Shown: one piece after another, positions 8,859 to 17,424 of the stretch | Numbering within the stretch: the first letter of the stretch is position 1 | Layout: every line of letters starts with the position of its first letter | NCBI GenBank assembly: GCA_024640945.1 | Contig: JAHEEA010000005.1 | Coordinates: 1 to 64,000, forward strand | Origin: Candidatus Methylopumilus sp. | GTDB taxonomy: Bacteria; Pseudomonadota; Gammaproteobacteria; Burkholderiales; Methylophilaceae | Direction of reading: 5' to 3' | Length of the DNA: 64,000 nt | Translations under genes and position numbers: made by a program | Notes under the pieces: generated by a model | What the model was told of the DNA's origin: nothing | The model's input: only the letters and a program-made list of their open reading frames with translations | The model's database searches: none

Positions 8859-10940
8859 TTATTGATGTAAGTCGGTATAAATGCGCTCTAAGTTTTTTGC
8901 GAATTTTTCTGTATCAAAAAGAGCTGATTGCTCACGCCGGTCTAAAAGTTGACGTTTAAGTCCATTAAGCTTTTCTGGCGAACTCGCTAAATCCATCGCC
9001 TTAGCTTCATATTCATTTAAATCTTTAGTGATTAACTCGGGTAGACCTGCTGCATTCAAGAGGCTCGCTGCAACGCGGCTAGTAAAGGTGTCGCCTGCGC
9101 AAGTTAAAACAGGTAGGCCCATCCACAACGCATCACTTGTCGTTGTATGTGCATTATAGGGTAGGGTGTCTAGAAATAAATCAGCATGAATGTGCCTTGC
9201 CAAATGTTCCGCCATTGAAACCCTAGGTGCAAATACAAGTCGTTCGCTATCGACACCACGCGCTTTAGCTTCTTTTTTTAAGTTTTCTTTTGCTAGCCCA
9301 TTGCATTCTAATAGCCACAGTAAAGCATTCGGCTTGGCTTTAAGCAGTCGCATCCAAATATCAAAGACTACTGGTAAGATTTTGAACGTCTGGTTAAAAC
9401 AACAGAATACAAAAGCATCTGGCTTAAGCCCGTAAGCTTCCCGTGATTTAGCATCCCCAACAGGTCTTTTCCTGTCGTTCGGTTGGTAGCAATCAGGAAG
9501 TAATGCTAACTTCTCTGAGTAATGCTTTGCGGCCGTTGTGGGTGTAATAAACGCATCACTCAGTATGTAGTCAAATAAAGGTTGCTCATGAAACGCACCC
9601 ATTGTTCCAGGAAAGCCAAGCCAGCTGATATTAAGCTTGGCAGGACGCATTGCAACGATGGCTGTCCTGCTTGTTTGAGTAAAGCCTGTTAAATCAACCA
9701 AAATATCAATTTCATCATTGTTTATTTGCTGAGCCGCCTCAACTGGAGAAGTTGCTCTAATGTCTACAAAATGATCAAAAGCAAGTGCCAGACGCTTTCT
9801 TTCAGGTGTTTCGTCATTGATACCATATGAGTAAGCGTAAATCTCAAAATGCTTTCTTTCGTGAATTTCAATGAGTTCCGTAATTAATGATGCAAGTGGA
9901 TGCAATCTAAAATCTGCTGATAAATAACCAATGCGGATTTTAGGATGTTGGTAATCATATTTAAAATTTAAACGCTCACCTTGTGAAAAAGCCTCTTTAT
10001 ATCGATTACCTAACCAATTACTGGCGCATTGTTTTTGCTCCTCCGAGCTTGTTCCTGGCATCGACAAAAAAGCAAATGGAGACACTTGAGCTTGAGGCTT
10101 TTCTTTGACCCACTGACGAATTTCAGCGATATCTTCGTTTAAATTTTCCCAGTCACATACGTGTTGTTTTTGATGTACCAAATGAACCTTGGCATGATAT
10201 AGGCCAGGGTTTAATTCAAGTGCTGTTCTATATGAATTAATTGCCTCTTGTAATTGCCCCAGCTCACGCTGCACGTTCCCTAAATTATTGTATGCATCCG
10301 CATCGCCAGGATTTAGTGCTATTGTTTTTTGATAATTAATTGCTGCATCGCTGGCTTTACCTAGTTCACGCTGAGCGTTTGCAAGGTTGTAATAAATTAT
10401 TGCGTCTTGCGGTGTCAATAAAGCAGCTTCTTGATAATTCAATGTTGCTTGCTCATAACGACCAGCTTGCTGATTTTCGCTACCAGCACTTTGCAATATG
10501 GCGCTTAAATTAGCTTTTATATCCACATTGTTTGGATATATTTTTTGTAATTTTCGATAACAGGCAGCCGCCTCTCCATACTCTGCCAAATCGTAGAAAA
10601 CGTTAGAAATATTAAAAAGCATGTCGCTGTCATTAGGATTAAGCGCCAACGCTTTTTGATAATTTTTTACCGCATCTTGCAATTGTCCTGCTGCTACCAA
10701 AGCAGCGCCAAAGTTACTCAGGAATTTGGAATTATTGGGGTCGATTAGTAATGCTTGTTGAATGTATTGAATGGCTTCTTGATTGCGCCCAGTTTGATGA
10801 TAAATAACGCCTAAATAATGGATTGCATCTGCGTGCTTTGGCTCAATCGATATAATCTGATTGTATGCTGCTTCCGCTAATGCAAACGCATCATTTTGAT
10901 GATGTTCTAGCGCTGTTTTATAAAGAGACTGGATATCCAT
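8859..10940 (-). CDS. TPR-repeat protein with SPINDLY/OGT-like C-terminal glycosyltransferase domain
   Basis: N-terminal tandem TPRs (e.g. AINYQKTIALNPGDADAYNNLGNVQRELGQLQEAINSYRTALELNP); C-terminal IRIGYLSADFRLHPLASLI, FDYILSDAFITP, PYNAHTTTSDALWMGLPVLTCAGDTFTSRVAASLL typical of OGT/SPY. Confidence 0.9.
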   Translation of the reverse strand: MDIQSLYKTALEHHQNDAFALAEAAYNQIISIEPKHADAIHYLGVIYHQTGRNQEAIQYIQQALLIDPNNSKFLSNFGAALVAAGQLQDAVKNYQKALALNPNDSDMLFNISNVFYDLAEYGEAAACYRKLQKIYPNNVDIKANLSAILQSAGSENQQAGRYEQATLNYQEAALLTPQDAIIYYNLANAQRELGKASDAAINYQKTIALNPGDADAYNNLGNVQRELGQLQEAINSYRTALELNPGLYHAKVHLVHQKQHVCDWENLNEDIAEIRQWVKEKPQAQVSPFAFLSMPGTSSEEQKQCASNWLGNRYKEAFSQGERLNFKYDYQHPKIRIGYLSADFRLHPLASLITELIEIHERKHFEIYAYSYGINDETPERKRLALAFDHFVDIRATSPVEAAQQINNDEIDILVDLTGFTQTSRTAIVAMRPAKLNISWLGFPGTMGAFHEQPLFDYILSDAFITPTTAAKHYSEKLALLPDCYQPNDRKRPVGDAKSREAYGLKPDAFVFCCFNQTFKILPVVFDIWMRLLKAKPNALLWLLECNGLAKENLKKEAKARGVDSERLVFAPRVSMAEHLARHIHADLFLDTLPYNAHTTTSDALWMGLPVLTCAGDTFTSRVAASLLNAAGLPELITKDLNEYEAKAMDLASSPEKLNGLKRQLLDRREQSALFDTEKFAKNLERIYTDLHQ

Positions 10941-10954
10941 TTTTAGATTTTACG

Positions 10955-12877
10955 TCAGCTAGGCTCAATCAGAGAAGTTGCGAGTTTTTTTAAGCCCATC
11001 TCTCGCAGTAAAAAACGATTAGGATTTAATGCTCCCACCAATGATTTGCTGACTGGAAGCGGGTCGCCGTTGATTAAGCTAGCAACAATTTCAGCACACA
11101 TAGGTGCATTTACAAGGCCTTTTGCTCCATGCCCAGCATTAATGTAAAGGCCATCCATTTTTTTTAATTGATCGCTATATGAGCTAGGACGTGGCGGCTT
11201 GTTTATTAATGATTGAGTATCCAACACCAACCCCGCCATCGGAAGATAGTCTGAGGTTGTACAACGTATTGCAGCGCGACCTTCCAATTGATCAGGGAGA
11301 TAAGGATCTATTGCTGGTGCTAAATGCTTCAGCATTTCTAAATTCGTTTGATGATCCTCTTTACGCACCTCAGTAGTGCAGTCATTAGGCGAGAAGCTTG
11401 CGCCCAAGCAATGATGGCCAGCGCTAGCTGGTGTTAAATAACCCTCAGTGCAAATAACCGTTTTTATTGACATGCTAGACAAGGTTGCAGGTAGCAAACT
11501 AATTTGTCCACGCACTGGCTGTAACGTGCAATGTGCTGTTTGCTCAAAAAGCATAGTGTCATTAGCACTTGCCAATATTAAGACTGGAGCTTGCCCTAAC
11601 ATCGCCGCTTCATTCCACACTTGCCATTCTTCACTTTCGCGTTTTAGGCGCAAGACTTGATTTGAAGTTTGAATGGTAATGTTCTTATGATTGGTCAAGG
11701 CGTGACATAAAGCCGCGGGATTAAGGTAAGCACCTTTGGGAATAAACATGCCTCCATGAGTAAGCTTTGTACCAGCCAGTTGACTCGCTTTTTTAGCATC
11801 CACTCCAAAAGCGAATGGGTTGTTACTTGCCAAAACAGATTCTATGCGAGATTGTTCTCGCTGATTGAAGCTTAGCTGTAAGACACCGCAATTCTTGATA
11901 CCTTCTTGTTTTAGTGAGAGTCTTTTTAGTAGCCTCAACGTGTGTAAAAAACCATGAGAAGCCATTTGGTTGAGTAGAGAATCTCCCGCAGTAATGCGAG
12001 GGTATAAAACGCCCAATGGATTACCAGAGGCCTCTTGCGCTAATACTTCATGCCTTTCTATCAGCCTCACTTTCCAGCCACGTTTTGCCATTGCTTGCGC
12101 GGTTGAAGCTCCTGCGAGACCGCCTCCAATAATAATGGCAAGCTTCTCTTTAATTGCAGGTGTTTTTATTTGAGATGATGAAGGGTAGTAACCGCTTAAC
12201 ATTTCTCTTTTTTTTCCAAAGCCTGGCGTTTTCTTTACAACAAAACCAACGGACTCCAAACCTTTTCTAACAACGCTCGCGCTAGTGAAGGTAGCAAACG
12301 TAGCGTCTTTTTTTGAAAGCTTAGCGATATTTTGAAATAGAGGTTGTAGCCACATATCTGGATTTTTTGCAGGTGAAAATCCGTCTAAAAACCATGCATC
12401 TACTTTTGCACTTAGCTCAGGCAAGGTGTGATTCACATCGCCAACAAGCAAGGTGAGCACAACCTGAGATTGGTCAAACTCAAAGCGATGCCAGCCTGGG
12501 AAAAGATCATGGTATTGCTCGGTTAAGCTTTTCGATAAGCTCGCTAGCTCTGGCCATAATGACAGAGCCTTTTCCAAGTCAGAGAGTGAAACAGGATGCA
12601 GTTCGGTGCTGATGAAATGCAGGGTGGCATTTTTAGGTGCTATCTTATTCCACAAATCCCAGGCGCATAAAAAATTAAGCCCTGTTCCGAAACCTGTCTC
12701 TGCGATAGTGAAAATGTCTGCACTTAGATTATTCCATCGCTGCTCAAGATGATTGTGTTGCAAAAAAACATATTGTGTTTCAGCTAAACCACTGTCACTT
12801 GAAAAATAAACATCACCATACAAACTGGAGTAGGGCTGGTTGTTTTGCCATTCAAGTTGGGCGTGATTTGTATTCAT
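10955..12877 (-). CDS. mnmC: Bifunctional tRNA (mnm5s2U34)-methyltransferase / FAD-dependent oxidoreductase MnmC
   Basis: N-terminal ETGFGTGLNFLCAW, DAWFLDGFSPAKNPDMW; FAD domain IIGGGLAGASTAQAMAKRGWKVRLIER; C-terminal NAGHGAKGLVNAPMCAE. Confidence 0.95.
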   Translation of the reverse strand: MNTNHAQLEWQNNQPYSSLYGDVYFSSDSGLAETQYVFLQHNHLEQRWNNLSADIFTIAETGFGTGLNFLCAWDLWNKIAPKNATLHFISTELHPVSLSDLEKALSLWPELASLSKSLTEQYHDLFPGWHRFEFDQSQVVLTLLVGDVNHTLPELSAKVDAWFLDGFSPAKNPDMWLQPLFQNIAKLSKKDATFATFTSASVVRKGLESVGFVVKKTPGFGKKREMLSGYYPSSSQIKTPAIKEKLAIIIGGGLAGASTAQAMAKRGWKVRLIERHEVLAQEASGNPLGVLYPRITAGDSLLNQMASHGFLHTLRLLKRLSLKQEGIKNCGVLQLSFNQREQSRIESVLASNNPFAFGVDAKKASQLAGTKLTHGGMFIPKGAYLNPAALCHALTNHKNITIQTSNQVLRLKRESEEWQVWNEAAMLGQAPVLILASANDTMLFEQTAHCTLQPVRGQISLLPATLSSMSIKTVICTEGYLTPASAGHHCLGASFSPNDCTTEVRKEDHQTNLEMLKHLAPAIDPYLPDQLEGRAAIRCTTSDYLPMAGLVLDTQSLINKPPRPSSYSDQLKKMDGLYINAGHGAKGLVNAPMCAEIVASLINGDPLPVSKSLVGALNPNRFLLREMGLKKLATSLIEPS

Positions 12878-12976
12878 AACTCCATTTTAATGGATTTCAT
12901 TATCTTTTGACGGTAGTCATGGAATATACCAGTCTGTATACTGATGTTTTTACATATTAATAAACGGTGTTCAATC

Positions 12977-14803
12977 ATGCATTCTTCACAAAAGAAAATA
13001 GCGTCTTATGGGTTGTTAATTTGCTTAAGCTTATTAACGGCTTGCAGCTCAAATCAGACACATGATTCAACGACTCGGTATATTAATAACGCATCAAGCC
13101 AGCAAACGGAAAACCAAGACTGGCCAAGTTTCGGCAGAGATTATGCCAACAAACGTTTTTCTGGGAATAAGCAGATTAATACAGATAATATTAAAAACTT
13201 AAGTACGGCTTGGGAATTTAAAAGTGGAATTAAAAGCACATTTCAAGCAACACCTATCGTAGTGGGTGGGGTCATGTATGTTTCTTTACCTTTTAATCAT
13301 GTCGTAGCTTTAGATGCTAAGACAGGAAAAGAAATATGGCGCTATAAGCATGATAGACGGCAAGGCTGGAATATGTGCTGCGGCCCAGCAAATAGAGGTG
13401 TTGCGGTTGGTTATGGCAAAGTATTTATTGGTACGGTAGATGCGCGTTTAATTGCGCTTGATGCAAAGTCAGGTAAGAAGCTTTGGGATATCGATGCTGT
13501 AGATGCGGCAGTCATTACTGAAGGGCAAGACTCTCTGAACAAAAATGATCCCAATAGCCATGCGAAAACAACAGGCGGTACAGGCGTGGGAATGGCAATG
13601 GCTCCCGTTGTGTATAACGGCAAAGTCATCATCGGCATTACTGGCGTAGGATATGGTCTTCATATCGACAATCCCAGGGAAGATGCGCCATTAGGCGCGG
13701 TCATCGGTGTTACTGGTCGATATGGACGACCAGGCTTTTTAGCGGCTTTTGACGTTAATACAGGTAAGCTTGTTTGGCAGTTTGATACGATCCCAGAACA
13801 AGGTTGGGAGGGGTCTTTTAAAGAAATCATATCAGGCGGAATTTCTCTTAATCGAGATATACAAGCTGAAAAGGCCAGCCTAGCAAAATATCCTGATTCA
13901 TCTAGATTTGGCGGTGGTTCTGCATGGAGCACACCTGCAATTGATACTGACCTTGGCTTACTATACTTTGGAACAGGCAACCCATCTCCACAGATGAATG
14001 ATGTTTCACGTCCAGGCGATAATCTTTATACGGTTTCACTAGTTGCCTTAGATGCGAACACAGGGAAACTTCGTTGGTATTATCAACAAGTACCACATGA
14101 TGTATGGGGTTATGATTTAGCCAGCCCCCCAATATTATTTAATTACCAATATCAAGGTAAATCAATTTCTGCCGTTGGCCAAGCAAGTAAGCTTGGTTGG
14201 TTTTACATCAACGATCGCACAACAGGCGAGCTACTGATGAAATCTGATGCTTTTGTTCCACAAAAGAATTTGTTTGCCAAAGCAACATTTGAAGGCGTCA
14301 CACTTTATCCAGGAATATTAGGCGGTTCGAATTGGTCACCTGCAGCGATTGATGAAAATACTCAGCGTGCATTCGTAGCCGCTATTCATGCGCCAATTAA
14401 ATACACTTTACATGAGAGTCCAGGTAAAGATGGTGCTGCCCCCATACGTTATGCAGCATCTGAGCCAGCGGATGAGCCGCGCTGGGGTGTTTTATCAGCA
14501 ATTGATCTGGTAACAGGAAAAATTGCATGGCAAAACAAAATTGACCAGCCTATGGTGGGCGGTGTTTTAGTAACGGCTGGCGGATTAGTGTTTGCGGGTG
14601 AGGGTAACGGTAACTTTAATGCTTTTGATACGCGCAATGGAAAACTATTATGGCAAGATAAAAATGATTATGGCGTTAATGCGCCACCAATCACATACCA
14701 AATAGATAATGAGCAATATGTTGCTGTTGCTGCTGGCGGCAGTTCTATTTTCGGTTACAAGCAGGGCGATAGCTTACGAGTATACAAACTAAAAAATAAC
14801 TAA
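12977..14803 (+). CDS. PQQ-dependent (quinoprotein) dehydrogenase, predicted lipoprotein
   Basis: WPSFGRDYANKRFSGNKQI, vicinal Cys motif MCCGPANRGVA, repeated VALDAKTGKEIW-type propeller motifs; lipobox LLTAC. Start trimmed from 12944 to the Met preceding the signal peptide (MHSSQKKIASYGLLICLSLLTAC). Confidence 0.9.
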   Translation: MHSSQKKIASYGLLICLSLLTACSSNQTHDSTTRYINNASSQQTENQDWPSFGRDYANKRFSGNKQINTDNIKNLSTAWEFKSGIKSTFQATPIVVGGVMYVSLPFNHVVALDAKTGKEIWRYKHDRRQGWNMCCGPANRGVAVGYGKVFIGTVDARLIALDAKSGKKLWDIDAVDAAVITEGQDSLNKNDPNSHAKTTGGTGVGMAMAPVVYNGKVIIGITGVGYGLHIDNPREDAPLGAVIGVTGRYGRPGFLAAFDVNTGKLVWQFDTIPEQGWEGSFKEIISGGISLNRDIQAEKASLAKYPDSSRFGGGSAWSTPAIDTDLGLLYFGTGNPSPQMNDVSRPGDNLYTVSLVALDANTGKLRWYYQQVPHDVWGYDLASPPILFNYQYQGKSISAVGQASKLGWFYINDRTTGELLMKSDAFVPQKNLFAKATFEGVTLYPGILGGSNWSPAAIDENTQRAFVAAIHAPIKYTLHESPGKDGAAPIRYAASEPADEPRWGVLSAIDLVTGKIAWQNKIDQPMVGGVLVTAGGLVFAGEGNGNFNAFDTRNGKLLWQDKNDYGVNAPPITYQIDNEQYVAVAAGGSSIFGYKQGDSLRVYKLKNN

Positions 14804-14825
14804 CTGCCATTTGGAAAGAACAACA

Positions 14826-14857
14826 AAAAAGCCGCTATCAATCGATAGCGGCTTTTT
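14826..14857. terminator. Bidirectional rho-independent terminator between PQQ dehydrogenase (+) and tRNA-Glu (-)
   Basis: AAAAAGCCGCTATC-AATC-GATAGCGGCTTTTT: 14-bp perfect stem (9 bp core plus A/T flank) and 4-nt loop, T-run on either strand. Confidence 0.93.
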
Positions 14858-14863
14858 CTTGTG

Positions 14864-14939
14864 TGGCGTCCCCACGGGGATTCGAACCCCGGTCGCCTCC
14901 GTGAAAGGGAGGTGTCCTAGGCCTCTAGACGATGGGGAC
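14864..14939 (-). tRNA. tRNA-Glu (anticodon TTC), CCA encoded
   Basis: RC GTCCCCATCGTCTAGAGGCCTAGGACACCTCCCTTTCACGGAGGCGACCGGGGTTCGAATCCCCGTGGGGACGCCA; cloverleaf arms fold, anticodon loop CTTTCAC. Confidence 0.97.
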
Positions 14940-15021
14940 ATAGAGGTCAATATTATACTCAGTAACACTGCTAATTTAAAGTCCAAATTAGCATTAAATT
15001 CGGTAATTCTTTAACTCTTCT

Positions 15022-15097
<76 letters not shown>

Positions 15098-15198
15098 GAC
15101 AAACCTTGAACTTCAAGACCCGCGAAAAGAGGCGCCATATTAGTGATGCGAACGACTTATGTCAATCATTTTTGCGATTGAGGATACATTAAAATCAA

Positions 15199-17412
15199 TT
15201 ATTTTTTCTTGATGAAAAATTGTTTGATTTTCTTAATGCCTTTACGGCCGAATGTTCTTTTAAAGTTCACTTTAAAATCATAAAGATAAAAAGGTATGCG
15301 AAGCTTAAAGTCGAAGCTTCTTCCTAAAGCTGCAAGATATAGCTTCATGAATATTGTGCGGTTATCCCAATCTAATTTATTACAAATTCTCACTAAGTCT
15401 GAGATACGTTGATTCAATGGCAAGCTGTAATTTGAAAAATGTGCCCGATTGGTATCAATCAAGAAAAAATCAAAACCTTGAGCTGCTGCTTTAATCAATA
15501 CGTTGCCGCCAGATAAGTCTCGAAACAAGACGCCACGAGCATGCATATGTAATAAAAAGTTGGAAAGTTGCAAGTAAGCTTGTTCTTTGGCAATGCCTTT
15601 AAAGTCCATTCCGCCTTGCGAAAAATGGGTAAACATATCTCGCACAGACCCAATATGTTCAACAGTTTCACTAATATAAATATTTTGGTTGAATGCTTTA
15701 TTGTACTTATGCTCAAAGAATGCAACGGGCTTAGATACGCCAACTTCTTTACGCATTAATTGCGATGAGCTATTCCAGCTTTTTTGAGCTTTGGAAGGCT
15801 TGAAGTAATCTAGTATCTTCTTATGCAAGTGTAAGGTTAATGGTTTTTTTGCTACCAATTTAAGCTTGCCATCTAATGGGTTTTCTACCAACCAAACAGC
15901 ATTTCTTGCTTTTCTTAATAAATTCAACTTGTCGGGCGTCGCGATAACACTTGGATGTAAGCCAGAAAACAACAAGGAGGCCTGAGCCTTGCTTGACGCA
16001 ACAATTACAGCTCTCCAAGCCTCATCTTCAATGATGTAATGCTGTTGATTATCGGTGCAACAGACTTGCAAGTAAGATGGATTTGATGGCCTTGCTAATT
16101 TAGGAGCAAGCAATTGATCCCAAATCAAAAAAATTGGTTGTTCACTAATAAATGCAGGCGCATCATCTATGGCCCGATTGAATCGATCTAAGATAATGGC
16201 CGCATTGATAGCGTCATCAGAATACAAATCACTTGTTTTTGCAGCGAGCCCATTAATTGTCCATGCGATGTCAATCACATTCTTTTGCTGCTTAAAGCGA
16301 TATATATGAACGCCATCAACTTGATAGCTCTCAACGTATTGAGCATCAGTCAAATATCCAATCACAGTCTGATACGCATAAAAACTAGGGCGTTTTTTAA
16401 ACTGTCCGATACGTCCCTTTAATTGGCCGTAATAGGTAATCTTTTCTAAAGCCGGATAGTCGAAATCACCTTCGTCAATCAATCCTTCACGATGACAGAT
16501 TAAAGGCCCCCAAAATGCTTTTGAAAGATTATTGGATGCGGCTAGCAATACAAAATAACGTATTAAATAATCTGCTTGTTTATCTTCAGAGTGTTTTGTA
16601 TAGCGCTCAATTCTAGGCAGCGTCCAGAAGCTTGAAGGCGAAATGACTTCATGGATCGAATATTTCTCAGCAATATTCTTTATTAGACGTGATTTTTTTA
16701 ATAGATTAAATTTAATTAAGTTTGCGAATCGCAATCCTAAAACTTTATGATCAAATCTTTCCGGCTCTGTAGCCCGCTCTGCAAATAAATTGTTTGTGTA
16801 AATATCAGGTAGGCTATGAGATTGCTTTAAAGCATCAAGAAATAAAAGCGTGTAGGGCGGTTCAAAATCGGTAATATTAGGGCCAGCAATTAACAAGCCT
16901 CTCTGTTTGATAATTTTATATGCAACATTCCAAGCTTTAGCGAAGGTTTCTATTGAGTAACCCGCCCAACGCGGTCTATTTACTGTTGAACCAACTTCTA
17001 ATAGCTCAACAGAATGACCATATTGGTCCGCTATGCTAGTGATAAAGGAAGTCCAGGTATTCTCGACTTCTTTATCTATTAAGATGTTTTTAGCCTCTTC
17101 AAACCCCTGAAGTAAATGCAGGTGAACTCTAAAACCTTCTTTAATTAAACGCTCAAGCAGTTTGATTTGATGGGTGTTATCCGTAGCTGAGCATAGATCA
17201 ACTCTAACATGTCTTATGCCAAGCTCATTTAACGCATCAATTAAATAGTCGTTATAACGAGGCTCATCTGAAGCTGCAACACCGATGCCAAAAAAGCCAT
17301 CTGGAATGTGATGAGGGTGTTTGGCTAGATGGCCGTCTTTTAAATAAAGCTGACCACTAAAAATCAGTTTGATTAGCGATTTTAAAAGTGGGATTTTAGA
17401 TGATCTCGCCAT
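15199..17412 (-). CDS. Two-domain protein: N-terminal glycoside-hydrolase (TIM-barrel)-like region and C-terminal lipopolysaccharide-kinase (WaaP/InaA)-like region
   Basis: N-terminus GIGVAASDEPRYNDYLIDALNELGIRHVRVDL...VELLEVGSTVNRPRWAGYS...GLLIAGPNITDFEPPY resembles GH clan-A barrels; C-terminus LLHMHARGVLFRDLSGGNVLI...FFLIDTNRAHF resembles the LPS-kinase catalytic and metal-binding motifs. Confidence 0.65.
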   Translation of the reverse strand: MARSSKIPLLKSLIKLIFSGQLYLKDGHLAKHPHHIPDGFFGIGVAASDEPRYNDYLIDALNELGIRHVRVDLCSATDNTHQIKLLERLIKEGFRVHLHLLQGFEEAKNILIDKEVENTWTSFITSIADQYGHSVELLEVGSTVNRPRWAGYSIETFAKAWNVAYKIIKQRGLLIAGPNITDFEPPYTLLFLDALKQSHSLPDIYTNNLFAERATEPERFDHKVLGLRFANLIKFNLLKKSRLIKNIAEKYSIHEVISPSSFWTLPRIERYTKHSEDKQADYLIRYFVLLAASNNLSKAFWGPLICHREGLIDEGDFDYPALEKITYYGQLKGRIGQFKKRPSFYAYQTVIGYLTDAQYVESYQVDGVHIYRFKQQKNVIDIAWTINGLAAKTSDLYSDDAINAAIILDRFNRAIDDAPAFISEQPIFLIWDQLLAPKLARPSNPSYLQVCCTDNQQHYIIEDEAWRAVIVASSKAQASLLFSGLHPSVIATPDKLNLLRKARNAVWLVENPLDGKLKLVAKKPLTLHLHKKILDYFKPSKAQKSWNSSSQLMRKEVGVSKPVAFFEHKYNKAFNQNIYISETVEHIGSVRDMFTHFSQGGMDFKGIAKEQAYLQLSNFLLHMHARGVLFRDLSGGNVLIKAAAQGFDFFLIDTNRAHFSNYSLPLNQRISDLVRICNKLDWDNRTIFMKLYLAALGRSFDFKLRIPFYLYDFKVNFKRTFGRKGIKKIKQFFIKKK

Positions 17413-17424
17413 ATTGATAAGCTA

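Noticed and set aside
14789-15014. ORFs 14811..15014 (+) and 14789..14986 (-), including the peptide GVPTGIRTPVASVKGRCPRPLDDGD
   Set aside because: They translate across the terminator and tRNA-Glu; this is a well-known spurious ORF signature from tRNA sequence.
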